Assembly: GCA_029261965.1 (NCBI GenBank)
Contig: JAJDAH010000039.1
Location: 1-64,000 of the forward strand
DNA length: 64,000 nt
Reading direction: 5' to 3'
Origin: Polyangiaceae bacterium
Lineage (GTDB): Bacteria; Myxococcota_A; Polyangia; Polyangiales; Polyangiaceae
Part shown: positions 22,901-32,327 of the stretch, piece after piece
Layout: each line of letters opens with the position of its first letter
How positions within the stretch are numbered: position 1 is the first letter of the stretch
Made by a program: the position numbers and the translations under genes
The notes under the pieces: model-generated
What the model saw: only the letters and a program-made list of their open reading frames with translations
What the model was told of the DNA's origin: nothing
The model's database searches: none

Positions 22901-24556
22901 ATGGCCTTCCCGCTCGAACTCGCCATCCGGTATATGCGCTCCAAGAAGCGGGCGTTCGTGTCCGTGGGGACCGTGCTGGCGATCGTGGGCGTGACGCTCG
23001 GCACCGCCGCGCTGGCGACGGTAATGAGCGTGACCGGAGGCTTCCGCGCCGAGTTTCGCGAGAAGGTGCTCGGGGTCAACGCTCACGTGCTCGTGCTCAA
23101 GTACTCGAGCGACTTCCGTGAATACCGGAAGATCATGGAGCAGATGGAGAAAGTTCCCGGCGTCGTCGGCGTCGCACCGTTCGTCATCAACCCGATGATG
23201 GTCACCCACGGCGAGCGGACCGCGACGGGAGTCTTGCTCAAAGGCGTGGACCCGGCGCGAATGGCACAGGTGCTCGACCTGCCGCGCCATCTGCAGAACT
23301 GCGGCGACGAATGCGACGAGCTCGTGCAGGAGCTGCGGCTGCCGGGAAAGCAACCGCCTGAACGGCGCAACAAGCTCTTCGACAAGCGCCCGAAAAAGAA
23401 GAAGCGACTGAAGAAGAAGGCCCCGCTCAGCCCCGGCGGAATCGGCAGTCCCCTAGGCGACGCCGACGCCGGCGCTCCGATGGATGGAGACGAAGCTCGG
23501 AAGCGCGTGCACGAAGCGGTTCGTCGGGCGATCGAGCGGCCCGACGCGGGCCCCGCGGCGGGGGATCTCGATGCTGGCGCCGCCGCCGATGGCGGCGAAG
23601 AGGATTGGGACGACCACGGCTTGGCGAGCGACGCACCCATGGGCTCGATCGAGCCCGACGGCGGATATCAGGAATGGGAAAATCTCGACGACGCCGACGA
23701 CGAGATTGAAGAGGCACTGCCCGATCCGTGCAAGGAGACCGACGCCGCTGAACGCGTGCCGGGCATCATCGTCGGCGCGACGTTGAAGGAAAACCTCGCC
23801 GTCGAGCTCGGGGGCTGCGTGACGGTCACCTCGCCAACCATCGGCTACTCGGTCGGCCGGGGTTCGCTACGCCCTCCGGTAGCCAAGCAATTTCGCGTCA
23901 TCGCGGTGTTCGAGGCCGGATTCGACCAGTACGACTCGAAGCTCGTCTACACCGACCTCTACGAGTCGCAGGATTTCTTCGACTACGGCGACAGCGTGAC
24001 CGGCGTCGAGATGAAGGTCGCCGACATCGACGACGCCCGAGACATCTCGAATCAGATCGACGCTCAGCTCGCCAACGGAATCTACAACACGATGGATTGG
24101 GAGGAGCTCAACCACGGGCTCTTCACCGCCCTCAGGATTCAGCAATTGATGATGAGCCTCGTGCTGGCACTGATCATCCTGGTTGCCGCGTTCACGCTAA
24201 TCGCCACGCTCATCATGGTCGTTCTCGAGAAGAAAAAAGAAATCGCGGTGCTCAAGGCCATGGGGGCAACGAGCTGGGCGCTCTTGCGGGCGTTCCTCTA
24301 CCAGGGCGCGTTCGTTGGCATTGCCGGTACGTCGCTCGGGCTCGTGCTCGGCTACGTGGTCTGCAAAGGGCTGCTCATCTACGGCTTCCCCCTCGACCCG
24401 AAGGTTTACTTCATCTCGAAGCTGCCCGTTCAGGTTCGACTGAGCGAGTTCGCGCTCACTGGCGTGTTCGCCGTGCTCGTATGCATCGGCGCCACCATCT
24501 GGCCCGCGCTGTACGCCGCGCGCCTGCGCCCGGCCGAAGCCTTCCGCGAGCAGTGA
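22901..24556 (+). CDS. LolC/LolE-like ABC permease with acidic insertion
   Basis: 551 residues; the family is usually about 400-415. N-terminus ELAIRYMRSKKRAFVSV followed by a membrane helix (GTVLAIVGVTLGTAALATVM) is typical of lipoprotein-releasing permeases, with the MacB-like periplasmic domain next and three helices after residue 405 containing IATLIMVVLEKKKEIAVLKAMG. LolCE moves lipoproteins from the inner membrane to LolA. Between about residues 145 and 285 there is an extra block, first Lys-rich (KRPKKKKRLKKKAP) then Asp/Glu/Ala/Gly-rich, splitting the periplasmic domain. No LolD ATPase is adjacent. No ribosome-binding site is evident. Confidence 0.82.
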   Translation: MAFPLELAIRYMRSKKRAFVSVGTVLAIVGVTLGTAALATVMSVTGGFRAEFREKVLGVNAHVLVLKYSSDFREYRKIMEQMEKVPGVVGVAPFVINPMMVTHGERTATGVLLKGVDPARMAQVLDLPRHLQNCGDECDELVQELRLPGKQPPERRNKLFDKRPKKKKRLKKKAPLSPGGIGSPLGDADAGAPMDGDEARKRVHEAVRRAIERPDAGPAAGDLDAGAAADGGEEDWDDHGLASDAPMGSIEPDGGYQEWENLDDADDEIEEALPDPCKETDAAERVPGIIVGATLKENLAVELGGCVTVTSPTIGYSVGRGSLRPPVAKQFRVIAVFEAGFDQYDSKLVYTDLYESQDFFDYGDSVTGVEMKVADIDDARDISNQIDAQLANGIYNTMDWEELNHGLFTALRIQQLMMSLVLALIILVAAFTLIATLIMVVLEKKKEIAVLKAMGATSWALLRAFLYQGAFVGIAGTSLGLVLGYVVCKGLLIYGFPLDPKVYFISKLPVQVRLSEFALTGVFAVLVCIGATIWPALYAARLRPAEAFREQ

Positions 24557-24564
24557 GCTCGCAC

Positions 24565-25242
24565 TCAGACGGCCACGGCGACTCGAGCTCGCCGAATGAG
24601 CCCCATGACGCGGGCTCCGAGCTCTGGGGCACGAAACGGCTTGGTGACGAAGTCGTCGGCACCGGCTTCGAAAGCCCGAACGACGTCGTCGCTGCTGTTG
24701 TGCGCGGTCAGAAAAAGGATGGGCATGTTCGAGTGGCACCGGTCGCGACGAATGCGCTCGCACATTTCGATGCCGGTCATGCCCGGCAGGTTCCAGTCGA
24801 GCACGACGAGATCTGCCGACGCCTTGCGTAGAGCATCGAACGCTTCCTCGGCGCTGTAGGCGGAGGACGTCTCGAAACCCGCGGACTCGAGCAAGCCGCC
24901 GACCACGCGCAAAATGTTCGGGTCGTCGTCGACGACGAGCACGTGGCCGCCTTTCGGAAGTTCTTCTTTTTCACTCGGAGGCGGCACGCTCTCGCGTGTG
25001 GCGAACCGCCAGAGCCTCTGCCAGTCGCGATCCTGAATCGCGAGATGGAAGCGCTCTCCGATGTCGCGGGCGCGCGCCGCCACGGACACTGAACAGTCTC
25101 CGGCGAAGAGCGTCGCCAAGAGCCACTCGCCGTCGCGAGGCCGTTGGTCCGCGGGCACGTCGAGCTCCTGCTCCGCCTCGGCGTCTCGCAGGTACTGCTG
25201 GAGGTCCGCGAAGTTGTCGAATCGGTAGACGACGTCGCGCAA
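24565..25242 (-). CDS. Response regulator with N-terminal PilZ-like domain
   Basis: 225 residues. Residues about 97-215 are a receiver domain: VVDDDPN acidic pocket, phosphoacceptor Asp in VVLDWNLPG near 146, LTAHNS, and the conserved lysine in TKPFRAPE near 201. The N-terminal 85 residues (FDNFADLQQYL ... LFAGDCSVSVAARARD) look like the short PilZ-type domain seen before receivers in myxobacteria; this is inferred from pattern only. There is no DNA-binding output domain. TTG start at 25242: no ribosome-binding site, but GCTAGGCTCC stands exactly 9 bases upstream, as for two other genes, which supports this start. Convergent with the LolC/E-like gene, 8 bp apart. Confidence 0.8.
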   Translation of the reverse strand: MRDVVYRFDNFADLQQYLRDAEAEQELDVPADQRPRDGEWLLATLFAGDCSVSVAARARDIGERFHLAIQDRDWQRLWRFATRESVPPPSEKEELPKGGHVLVVDDDPNILRVVGGLLESAGFETSSAYSAEEAFDALRKASADLVVLDWNLPGMTGIEMCERIRRDRCHSNMPILFLTAHNSSDDVVRAFEAGADDFVTKPFRAPELGARVMGLIRRARVAVAV

Positions 25243-25251
25243 GACCGGGGG

Positions 25252-25257
25252 AGCCTA
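25252..25257 (-). promoter_or_regulatory. TAGGCT -10-like element
   Basis: GCTAGGCTCC on the minus strand with 9 bases to the TTG at 25242. Same sequence and spacing as before pssA (14215) and the gene starting at 17408. Confidence 0.5.
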
Positions 25258-25298
25258 GCTCGCGCACTCCATCGGTCAAGCACTCGTGTGCGGGGTCC

Positions 25299-25979
25299 TC
25301 AACGGGGGGTCCGGCCGAGGGCGGCCGCGGCAGCGAGCACCAAAAGAGCGCCGAGGCCAAGGGCCGAGACCCACTGGGGCGCACCCAGGGGCGCGTCGGC
25401 GCCCAGCAGGTTGAGCACGTGCCCACGGGGACAAAAGGCGGCGGCGAAGGTTCCCGTCGAGCCGAGTAGCCAATCGGCCGCAAGCATGGCGAGCCGTCCG
25501 ACGGTGCCGCCCAGACCGCCGGCCGCGAACCACCACGTGTACGCGGCGCCGGCGAGCATTCCAATCCAACCGCTCGTGAGCGCGTCGGACAAGACCGGCG
25601 CGCCGACGGAGCCGCGGGCAATGAACACGGCGAGCGCTGCCAGGAGCCCGCAGACGAGACTCATCGAGGCAGTCGTCGCCAAGAGCATTCCCAGAGTGGC
25701 TCGCCGGCGGTGGACACCGTGGCGGGCGAGCTCGAGCGTCGCCCGGACGAGGGCACGGTGCCCGAGCGCCCGACCGACGGCGGCGTAGACCAGGATCGGC
25801 ACGACGACACCGAACGCGGAACCTACGAGGGCCCGATCGACCGCACCGAGCCCCCCCGTTTGTCGTTCGATCGCGGCGGCCACCGAAACGAACGCCGCGG
25901 CGCTCGAAAGGGCGATCAGCCACCACATGCCTCGAGCGCGCGACCAGGCCAGTCCCGCTCCGGAGGCGAGCGCCGTCAT
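25299..25979 (-). CDS. Membrane protein, last gene of pseudo-ABC operon
   Basis: 226 residues, mostly hydrophobic, with about six membrane helices (WWLIALSSAAAFVSVAAA, ALVGSAFGVVVPILVYAAVG, LGMLLATTASMSLVCGLLAA and others). No transporter family signature is recognised. A cytoplasmic helix GHRALVRATLELARHGVHRRRATLG between the second and third segments resembles the coupling region of ABC-2-type permeases. Its ATG overlaps the stop of the degenerate ABC ATPase gene by 4 bp (ATGA). Probably the second membrane subunit of that complex. Confidence 0.72.
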   Translation of the reverse strand: MTALASGAGLAWSRARGMWWLIALSSAAAFVSVAAAIERQTGGLGAVDRALVGSAFGVVVPILVYAAVGRALGHRALVRATLELARHGVHRRRATLGMLLATTASMSLVCGLLAALAVFIARGSVGAPVLSDALTSGWIGMLAGAAYTWWFAAGGLGGTVGRLAMLAADWLLGSTGTFAAAFCPRGHVLNLLGADAPLGAPQWVSALGLGALLVLAAAAALGRTPR

Positions 25980-26998
25980 TCGGAGCCTCCCGAGCGGTCT
26001 GCCGCGCGCGCCTCGGAGACGGCTGCGAGCTCAGGAGCTCGGGCGGATGCTGCGCGCCGCGTCGCCCAAGCCGCGTGGTACGCCGCTTCATACGCCGCCC
26101 GCGCGTGACCGGCCGAAGCGGCGCGGAGGATTTCGAGCGAAGCAGGCCGAGGCTCGATGGCGGTTATTTCGATGGCGTGCTCTCGAGCCAAGCGCGCTAG
26201 CTCGACCGCAGCTCGGTCGGCGCCGCCCGAGCGCAGGGAAAGCTGACCCGGAGATCGCTCCTCGTCGAATTCGACAGCGCCGACGTGAGGCGACTCGACG
26301 AGCAGCGCCGCCAGCCGACGCGTTTGGGGCGTGCGCACGACTAGCTCGGTGTCCGCACCGAACGGCTGCCGAGCCGTCGGCTCGAGCCATCTCATCCGTC
26401 CGTTTTCGAATTTGGCCACGCGCGCCGACGAGCCGAAGGCGTCCCGCACGCTCGCCGTGGTGACGACGACAACCGCGCCGTCGGCGGCGCGCGCCTCCAA
26501 AGCCTCGGCCACCTGGCCGCCGGAGCCGAAGCCTGGTCCGGCAGCAGCGTACGGCTCGTGCAGAGCCAACACCTTGGGCTTCTCCACGCTGAGCGCGATG
26601 GCCAGCGCCACGGTTCGAGCTTCGGCTGGCTCTAGTCGGTCAGGGCGCCGATCTGCCCACGCGCCGACGCCGACGAGCTCGAGCGCCGACCGCGCGTCGA
26701 CTCGCTGTGCACGGAAGCGTGCCGCGGCCTCGACCGCGCCCGCGACGGAACGAGCCCGAGGCAGATTTTCGTGGCTCAAGAGCGCACCGATCGATCGACG
26801 GCTAGCCGGATCCGCATGCGGAGCGGCTCCGTCTATCCTCACCTTTCCACGGCGTGGCGAGCGAACCCCAGCGACGACGTCGACGAGCGCCGCGGCTCCC
26901 TCGGCCGGACCTGCGAGAAAACAGTACACGCCCGCATCGAGGGAAAGCGACACGCCGAGGAGCGGCGACACGAACACGCGCTCTAGCTCGAGTCTCAC
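25976..26998 (-). CDS. Degenerate ABC ATPase-like protein
   Basis: 340 residues. The fold order of an ABC nucleotide-binding domain is recognisable over residues 1-215, but the catalytic motifs are eroded: the Walker A position reads GPAEGAAALVDVVAG with no Lys-Ser/Thr, the signature region reads LEPAEARTVALAIALS instead of LSGGQ-type, and Walker B ends in LALHEP where Asp-Glu is expected. The later VVVVTTASVRDA matches the H-loop strand but lacks His. It should not hydrolyse ATP. The C-terminal 120 residues are an extra domain. GTG 26998 overlaps the upstream stop by 4 bp (GTGA), and the stop overlaps the next ATG by 4 bp, so the three proteins are translationally coupled. Confidence 0.7.
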   Translation of the reverse strand: MRLELERVFVSPLLGVSLSLDAGVYCFLAGPAEGAAALVDVVAGVRSPRRGKVRIDGAAPHADPASRRSIGALLSHENLPRARSVAGAVEAAARFRAQRVDARSALELVGVGAWADRRPDRLEPAEARTVALAIALSVEKPKVLALHEPYAAAGPGFGSGGQVAEALEARAADGAVVVVTTASVRDAFGSSARVAKFENGRMRWLEPTARQPFGADTELVVRTPQTRRLAALLVESPHVGAVEFDEERSPGQLSLRSGGADRAAVELARLAREHAIEITAIEPRPASLEILRAASAGHARAAYEAAYHAAWATRRAASARAPELAAVSEARAADRSGGSE

Positions 26999-27708
26999 CT
27001 TCCGAGCGCTCCCAGCTCGAGCACGAGATCGAGCGCGTGGGCGCAGGCCGACGGCAAGCTCGGCAGATCCGCGAAAGCCGCCGAGGCGGCGTACGGCCCG
27101 AGCACGACCGCGAGCAAGAGCTCGCGAGCTCGGTGGGGAGCCAAGCGAACGCACAGCCGCGCGAGCACCGCCAAGACCGCGGAAAGACCCGCGACGTAGA
27201 GCAGCACGGCAAGCAAGAACGCGAGACCCCACGCTGCCCCGGCGAGCGATGGCGCGAGGGCGAGCGACACGATTCCGAGCGCCGCCGCCGGTAGGCCCAG
27301 AGCCCGGACGAGCGCGACGAAGATCGCCGCTGTGGCCAGAAGCTCGCTCTCTCCGGGCCCGACTCCTCTCTGCGCCGCGAGGGCATCGAGCCCGTCTGGC
27401 TGGAGCGGAATCACGCTCCGTGCCGCGATGAGCGCCACTGGCCCCGCGATGATCCAGCTCAAGACGACCAGCGCGCGGACCGCCACCGCGCTCGCCATCA
27501 CGCTGTCGTCGTGAATGTGGAGGAAGACCATCGCGGCGCCGTAGCTCAGCGCGATCGAAACGCTGCCGAGGCGGGCGAAACGAACGAGCCCCGACGCGAG
27601 AACGCGGTCCGAAAGAAGCGCGAGCAGGGCCCGTCGCCGGTGGCGACTCGCAACACCGAGCACGGCACGGGCGGCGGCGGGAACGGACTCGGGCGTCACG
27701 GCGCGCAT
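26995..27708 (-). CDS. Membrane protein, first gene of pseudo-ABC operon
   Basis: 237 residues. Short N-terminal helix (AAARAVLGVASRHRRRALLALL) at the membrane face, then about six hydrophobic segments (FARLGSVSIALSYGAAMVFLHIH, AVRALVVLSWIIAGPVALIAA, LGIVSLALAPSLAGAAWGLAFLLAVLLYVAG). No family is recognised; the topology resembles an ABC-2 permease. ATG 27708 is chosen because the 79 upstream codons of the open frame read as non-coding; TACAAT directly abuts the ATG, so the message may be leaderless. It overlaps the degenerate ATPase gene by 4 bp. Confidence 0.72.
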   Translation of the reverse strand: MRAVTPESVPAAARAVLGVASRHRRRALLALLSDRVLASGLVRFARLGSVSIALSYGAAMVFLHIHDDSVMASAVAVRALVVLSWIIAGPVALIAARSVIPLQPDGLDALAAQRGVGPGESELLATAAIFVALVRALGLPAAALGIVSLALAPSLAGAAWGLAFLLAVLLYVAGLSAVLAVLARLCVRLAPHRARELLLAVVLGPYAASAAFADLPSLPSACAHALDLVLELGALGR

Positions 27709-27863
27709 TGTACCGGCAGCCGCTGCCCAATCACGCGCTACCGACCAGCGGGCCGGGGGCGGCGCTCCCCTCGACCTGGTTCTTGCGGTACGATTAGACA
27801 CACTTCTTTCTGTGCTTCGGCGCACTCGTCGGCGAAAAACCGGCGACACCCGGGAGAACCACC

Positions 27864-30266
27864 TTGCGCACTCCTTCGATCTCGATACTCGCTCTGTTGG
27901 CTTCCGGCGTTTTGATGGGGTGCTCAAGCACTGCCGAGCCGCCACCTCCCGGAGCGGGCGGCGGAAACACCGACGCCGGAGTTGGCGGCGCGATGGCCAC
28001 CGGTGGCAGCGCCGGCACCGGGGCGACCGGCGGCTCGGGAGGCGGGAACATGGGCGGTGCGGCGGGCATGGGCATGGCCGGCTTCGGCGGAGGAATGGTC
28101 GTCTGCCTCCCGGACGCGGACGGCGACAACATTCCCGACAACGTCGAAGGTGCGCCGGACCGCGACACCGACATGGACGGCACGCCGGACTTTCAGGACG
28201 AAGACAGCGATGACGACACCATCCCCGATCGCCTCGAAGCCGACACGGCCCGCATCGGCTGCGAGGTCCCCCTCGACAGCGATCGCGACGGCACGCCGAA
28301 CCATCTGGACACCGACAGCGACAACAACACCATCCCCGATCGCGACGAAGCCGGGTTCGATGGAATGGGGAACCTGTCCGACGTCGACATGGACGCGCTG
28401 CCGGACGTTTACGACAACGACAACGACGGTGACACGCTCATCGATCTGGATGAGTTGGTCAATGGCGCGGGCGTCGACACCGACATGGACGGCGCCGACG
28501 ACCACAACGACTTCGATGCCGACGGGGACAACGTCGGCGACGGGTTCGAGGGGTTGAGCGACGCCGACGGCGACGGCCGGCCCAACTTCCGCGACCTGGA
28601 CTCGGACAGCGACACGGTTCCCGACCTTTGCGAGGGAGACAGTACCCGACCCCTCGCGGACCCGCCGCCGGACAGCGACAGCGACGGCAAGTTCGACATC
28701 ACCGACATCGATTCGGACAACGACGGCCTGCGGGACGGCGTCGAAGACGCCAACGCCAACTGCAGCGTGGAGATCGGCGAGACCGACCGAACCTTGGCGG
28801 ACACCGACGCGGACGGCGCCAACGACCTCATCGAGACGGTTCTCGACACCGACCCGAGCTGTGGCGTGTTCGGTGGCAACCCCGTCAAAGCATGCACTCC
28901 GGGCGAGGGCGGCAAGTACTTCTTCATCATGCCGTTCAACCAAACGCCGCAGCCGGCACAGCAAGACGTCGTTCTCAAGACCAACTTGAACAAGGGCGAC
29001 ATCGCCTTCGTGGTGGACTCGAGCGGCACCATGGGGCCGGCGATCGACAACATTCGCACGAATCTGAACACGATCGTCGACAGCATCAAGGCGGACGTGC
29101 CAGACGCGAACTTCGGCGTGCTGGCCCACGAGGACTTTCCCGTGCTGCCCGTTGGCCACTGCGTCGACGATCTGCCGGCGCGGCTCCCAGCAGGAACCGA
29201 TTCATTCCTGACTGGGGACATTACGATGACCCGCAACTCCGTGAACAGTCTCACCACCGGAAACGGCGTCGACGGACCGGAGTCGCAAGTCGCTGCGCTA
29301 TTTCGAGCGATCAAGGACGAGCTGATCAACTGGCCAGGCACGTGTCAGGGAGGCAGCCTCGCCGCGTACGGTCCGGGCGGGGCCTTCGGCGGACTCGGCT
29401 TCCGTGGCGACGCGCTGCCGATTCTCGTGTCCATCACGGACGCACCGTTCCACAACGGCATCTACGTCGACCAAACCACGGTCCACGACGACTACGCGTT
29501 CGGCGCAGGATTCTTCGACAAGACGTCGGCGGATCTCGTCGCCGAAATGAACGCCGTCGGTGCCAAGTTCGTGGGCATCGCCCTGAACAACGGGGGTTTC
29601 AATCGCGAGGCGGATCCCTACGACGACATGGCGTACATCACCGACGCTACGAACTCGAACGTGATGCCGGCGGCGTTCAACAGCACCCAATGCCTGACCG
29701 ACATCGTGCCGGTGCAGCCGGACGGCCCCACGGGACCGGGCATTCCGCCGACGTGCCGGCTGATTTTCAGCGCGTTCACCACCGGCGTCGGCGTGAGCAC
29801 GCGCATTGCGGACGGGGTCAAGGCGCTCCTCCGAGGCATCAACCTCGAGGTCCGGATTCTCGCGGCCAACGATCTGGCGTTCTCGAATCCGCCGACGATC
29901 CGCCCGATCGAGGACTTCGTCGACCACATCGAAGTGTTCGCTCCCGGTCAGGTTTCCGATCCGTCCGCCCCCGGCGAGTTCTGCGAAACGCTCGACATCC
30001 AGGATCTCCGGGATAATTGGGCGGATCCCTTCGGAACCGTCGTGGGACCCGACAGCTTCAACGAAACCGCCGCGGCGGTCACGCCCGGAACCCGCGTTTG
30101 CTTCCGGATCATTCCCAAGAACAACACGCTCTACCCTCAGACCAACGACGTTCAGTTCGCACGCGCCTTCTTGACCGTAAAGGCCCGCAACGAAGGCCAG
30201 ATAGAGGAGCTCGACGTCGGCGAAGCGCGCGACGTGTTCTTCGTCATTCCCCCGACGTCGCAGTGA
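27864..30266 (+). CDS. Surface lipoprotein with DxDxDG repeats and von Willebrand A domain
   Basis: 800 residues. Signal peptide ending LASGVLMGCSS (lipobox), Gly-rich linker to about 80, then roughly ten thrombospondin type 3-like calcium repeats (DADGDNIPD, DRDTDMDGTPD, DSDSDGKFD) over 85-345. A VWA domain follows with its MIDAS start VVDSSGTMG near 383. Within the domain are unusual inserts with cysteines (GHCVDD, LPARLPAG). The C-terminal 120 residues form a beta-rich region ending in a small Ig-like segment. Likely an adhesion or matrix protein on the outer surface. TTG start with GGGAGA 6 bases upstream. The 3' end overlaps the convergent TPR gene by 23 bp. Confidence 0.85.
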   Translation: MRTPSISILALLASGVLMGCSSTAEPPPPGAGGGNTDAGVGGAMATGGSAGTGATGGSGGGNMGGAAGMGMAGFGGGMVVCLPDADGDNIPDNVEGAPDRDTDMDGTPDFQDEDSDDDTIPDRLEADTARIGCEVPLDSDRDGTPNHLDTDSDNNTIPDRDEAGFDGMGNLSDVDMDALPDVYDNDNDGDTLIDLDELVNGAGVDTDMDGADDHNDFDADGDNVGDGFEGLSDADGDGRPNFRDLDSDSDTVPDLCEGDSTRPLADPPPDSDSDGKFDITDIDSDNDGLRDGVEDANANCSVEIGETDRTLADTDADGANDLIETVLDTDPSCGVFGGNPVKACTPGEGGKYFFIMPFNQTPQPAQQDVVLKTNLNKGDIAFVVDSSGTMGPAIDNIRTNLNTIVDSIKADVPDANFGVLAHEDFPVLPVGHCVDDLPARLPAGTDSFLTGDITMTRNSVNSLTTGNGVDGPESQVAALFRAIKDELINWPGTCQGGSLAAYGPGGAFGGLGFRGDALPILVSITDAPFHNGIYVDQTTVHDDYAFGAGFFDKTSADLVAEMNAVGAKFVGIALNNGGFNREADPYDDMAYITDATNSNVMPAAFNSTQCLTDIVPVQPDGPTGPGIPPTCRLIFSAFTTGVGVSTRIADGVKALLRGINLEVRILAANDLAFSNPPTIRPIEDFVDHIEVFAPGQVSDPSAPGEFCETLDIQDLRDNWADPFGTVVGPDSFNETAAAVTPGTRVCFRIIPKNNTLYPQTNDVQFARAFLTVKARNEGQIEELDVGEARDVFFVIPPTSQ

Positions 30267-31182
30267 CCCCGGCGTGCCGTAGCGCACCGGGAGCGACGAG
30301 GCCCGCCCGCTCGCGCCACGCTCGGGCCTTCGGATCTCCGAGTCGAGTCAGCGCCACCGAGAGAGCGTAGACGCTCACCGGGTGGTGCGGGTCGAGCGAG
30401 AGCGAGCGACGTGCTGCCCGAACCGCGGCGAGATCGCCTCGTCGGGAGAGCTCCGCGGTGGCGATCCACGACAGCGCCTCGACGGCCAAGTCGTCCTCCC
30501 CGTGGCTGAGGGGCTCGAGTCTCCGAATGGCCCGAGCGGGATCTCCTCGTCGGAGTTCGCTACGGGCCGACAAAATCACCAGCCGGGGCTCGTCGGGGAA
30601 GCTCACGAGGCCCTCTTCGACGATGACGTCGGCCTCGGCGACGCGCGAAAGCCGAATCAGAGACTCGGCGAGCCCCACATGGCCGGTCGGGTCCTCGGGA
30701 GCGACCTCGACGAGCTTTTTGAACTGCTCACGGGCGTGCTCGATCATGCCGGCGTCGAAGAGCACCCGACCCAGGTTCGCTCGGCTCGGGGCAAATCCCG
30801 GGTCGACGTCGAGCGCGGCTCGATAGTGGGTGGCGGCGAGATCGGCGCGGTGCTCTCGCTCCGACAGCACCCCCAGCCCATGGTGGGGTTGGGCGATGTC
30901 CGGGTTGAGACGCCGCGCGCGCTGGAGCAGCTGCCGGGCCCGGCGGAAGTTGCCCTGCTGCATCTCCACCAGGCCGAGGTTGGTGAGCGCCTCGACGAAC
31001 TTCGGGTTGTACTCCAGCGCGACGGACAGCCGCGCCGCGGCACTCTCGAGATCCCCGCGTTCGAGGGCCTCTGCACCAGCGTGGTTCAGCTCGAGGGCTT
31101 TGGGCGGCAGCGGCGCGCGGCCCGCACACGCGAGGGCCACCGAGGGCACGAGGGCAACCAGGACCAGCACGTCGAGTCTCAT
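30244..31182 (-). CDS. TPR lipoprotein
   Basis: 312 residues. Signal peptide VLVLVALVPSVALACAG with a lipobox at ALAC, then at least seven TPR units from residue 30 (AGAEALERGDLESAAARLSVAL, ALTNLGLVEMQQGNFRRARQLL, SRANLGRVLFDAGMIEHAREQF, SVYALSVALTRLGDPKARAW). It is probably a periplasmic or outer-membrane scaffold, PilF/PilW-like in build, but no pilus genes are nearby apart from a distant pseudopilin. ATG start. Its 3' end overlaps the VWA gene by 23 bp on the opposite strand. Confidence 0.82.
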   Translation of the reverse strand: MRLDVLVLVALVPSVALACAGRAPLPPKALELNHAGAEALERGDLESAAARLSVALEYNPKFVEALTNLGLVEMQQGNFRRARQLLQRARRLNPDIAQPHHGLGVLSEREHRADLAATHYRAALDVDPGFAPSRANLGRVLFDAGMIEHAREQFKKLVEVAPEDPTGHVGLAESLIRLSRVAEADVIVEEGLVSFPDEPRLVILSARSELRRGDPARAIRRLEPLSHGEDDLAVEALSWIATAELSRRGDLAAVRAARRSLSLDPHHPVSVYALSVALTRLGDPKARAWRERAGLVAPGALRHAGVTATSGE

Positions 31183-31306
31183 GGCCCCCTGGTCGGCCAG
31201 TCGCGCCGGTCAGTTGCGTGGAAAATCGGCCCCCGCCCTCATTTTTCGAGCCATCCTCCCGACATCGCGGTTGCGCGGGCGCCCCGGGCCGTGGATAGTC
31301 CCGGCC

Positions 31307-32299
<993 letters not shown>

Positions 32300-32327
32300 T
32301 CACTCGGACGCCAACGGCGGAGACGAC

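Noticed and set aside
28100-28850. Regular repeats that could look like a CRISPR array
   Set aside because: They encode Asp-rich calcium repeats in frame, with variable spacing and no conserved direct repeat.
27924-29159. 411-codon minus-strand open frame with Val/Ala repeats
   Set aside because: Reverse translation of the DxDxDG repeats of the VWA lipoprotein.
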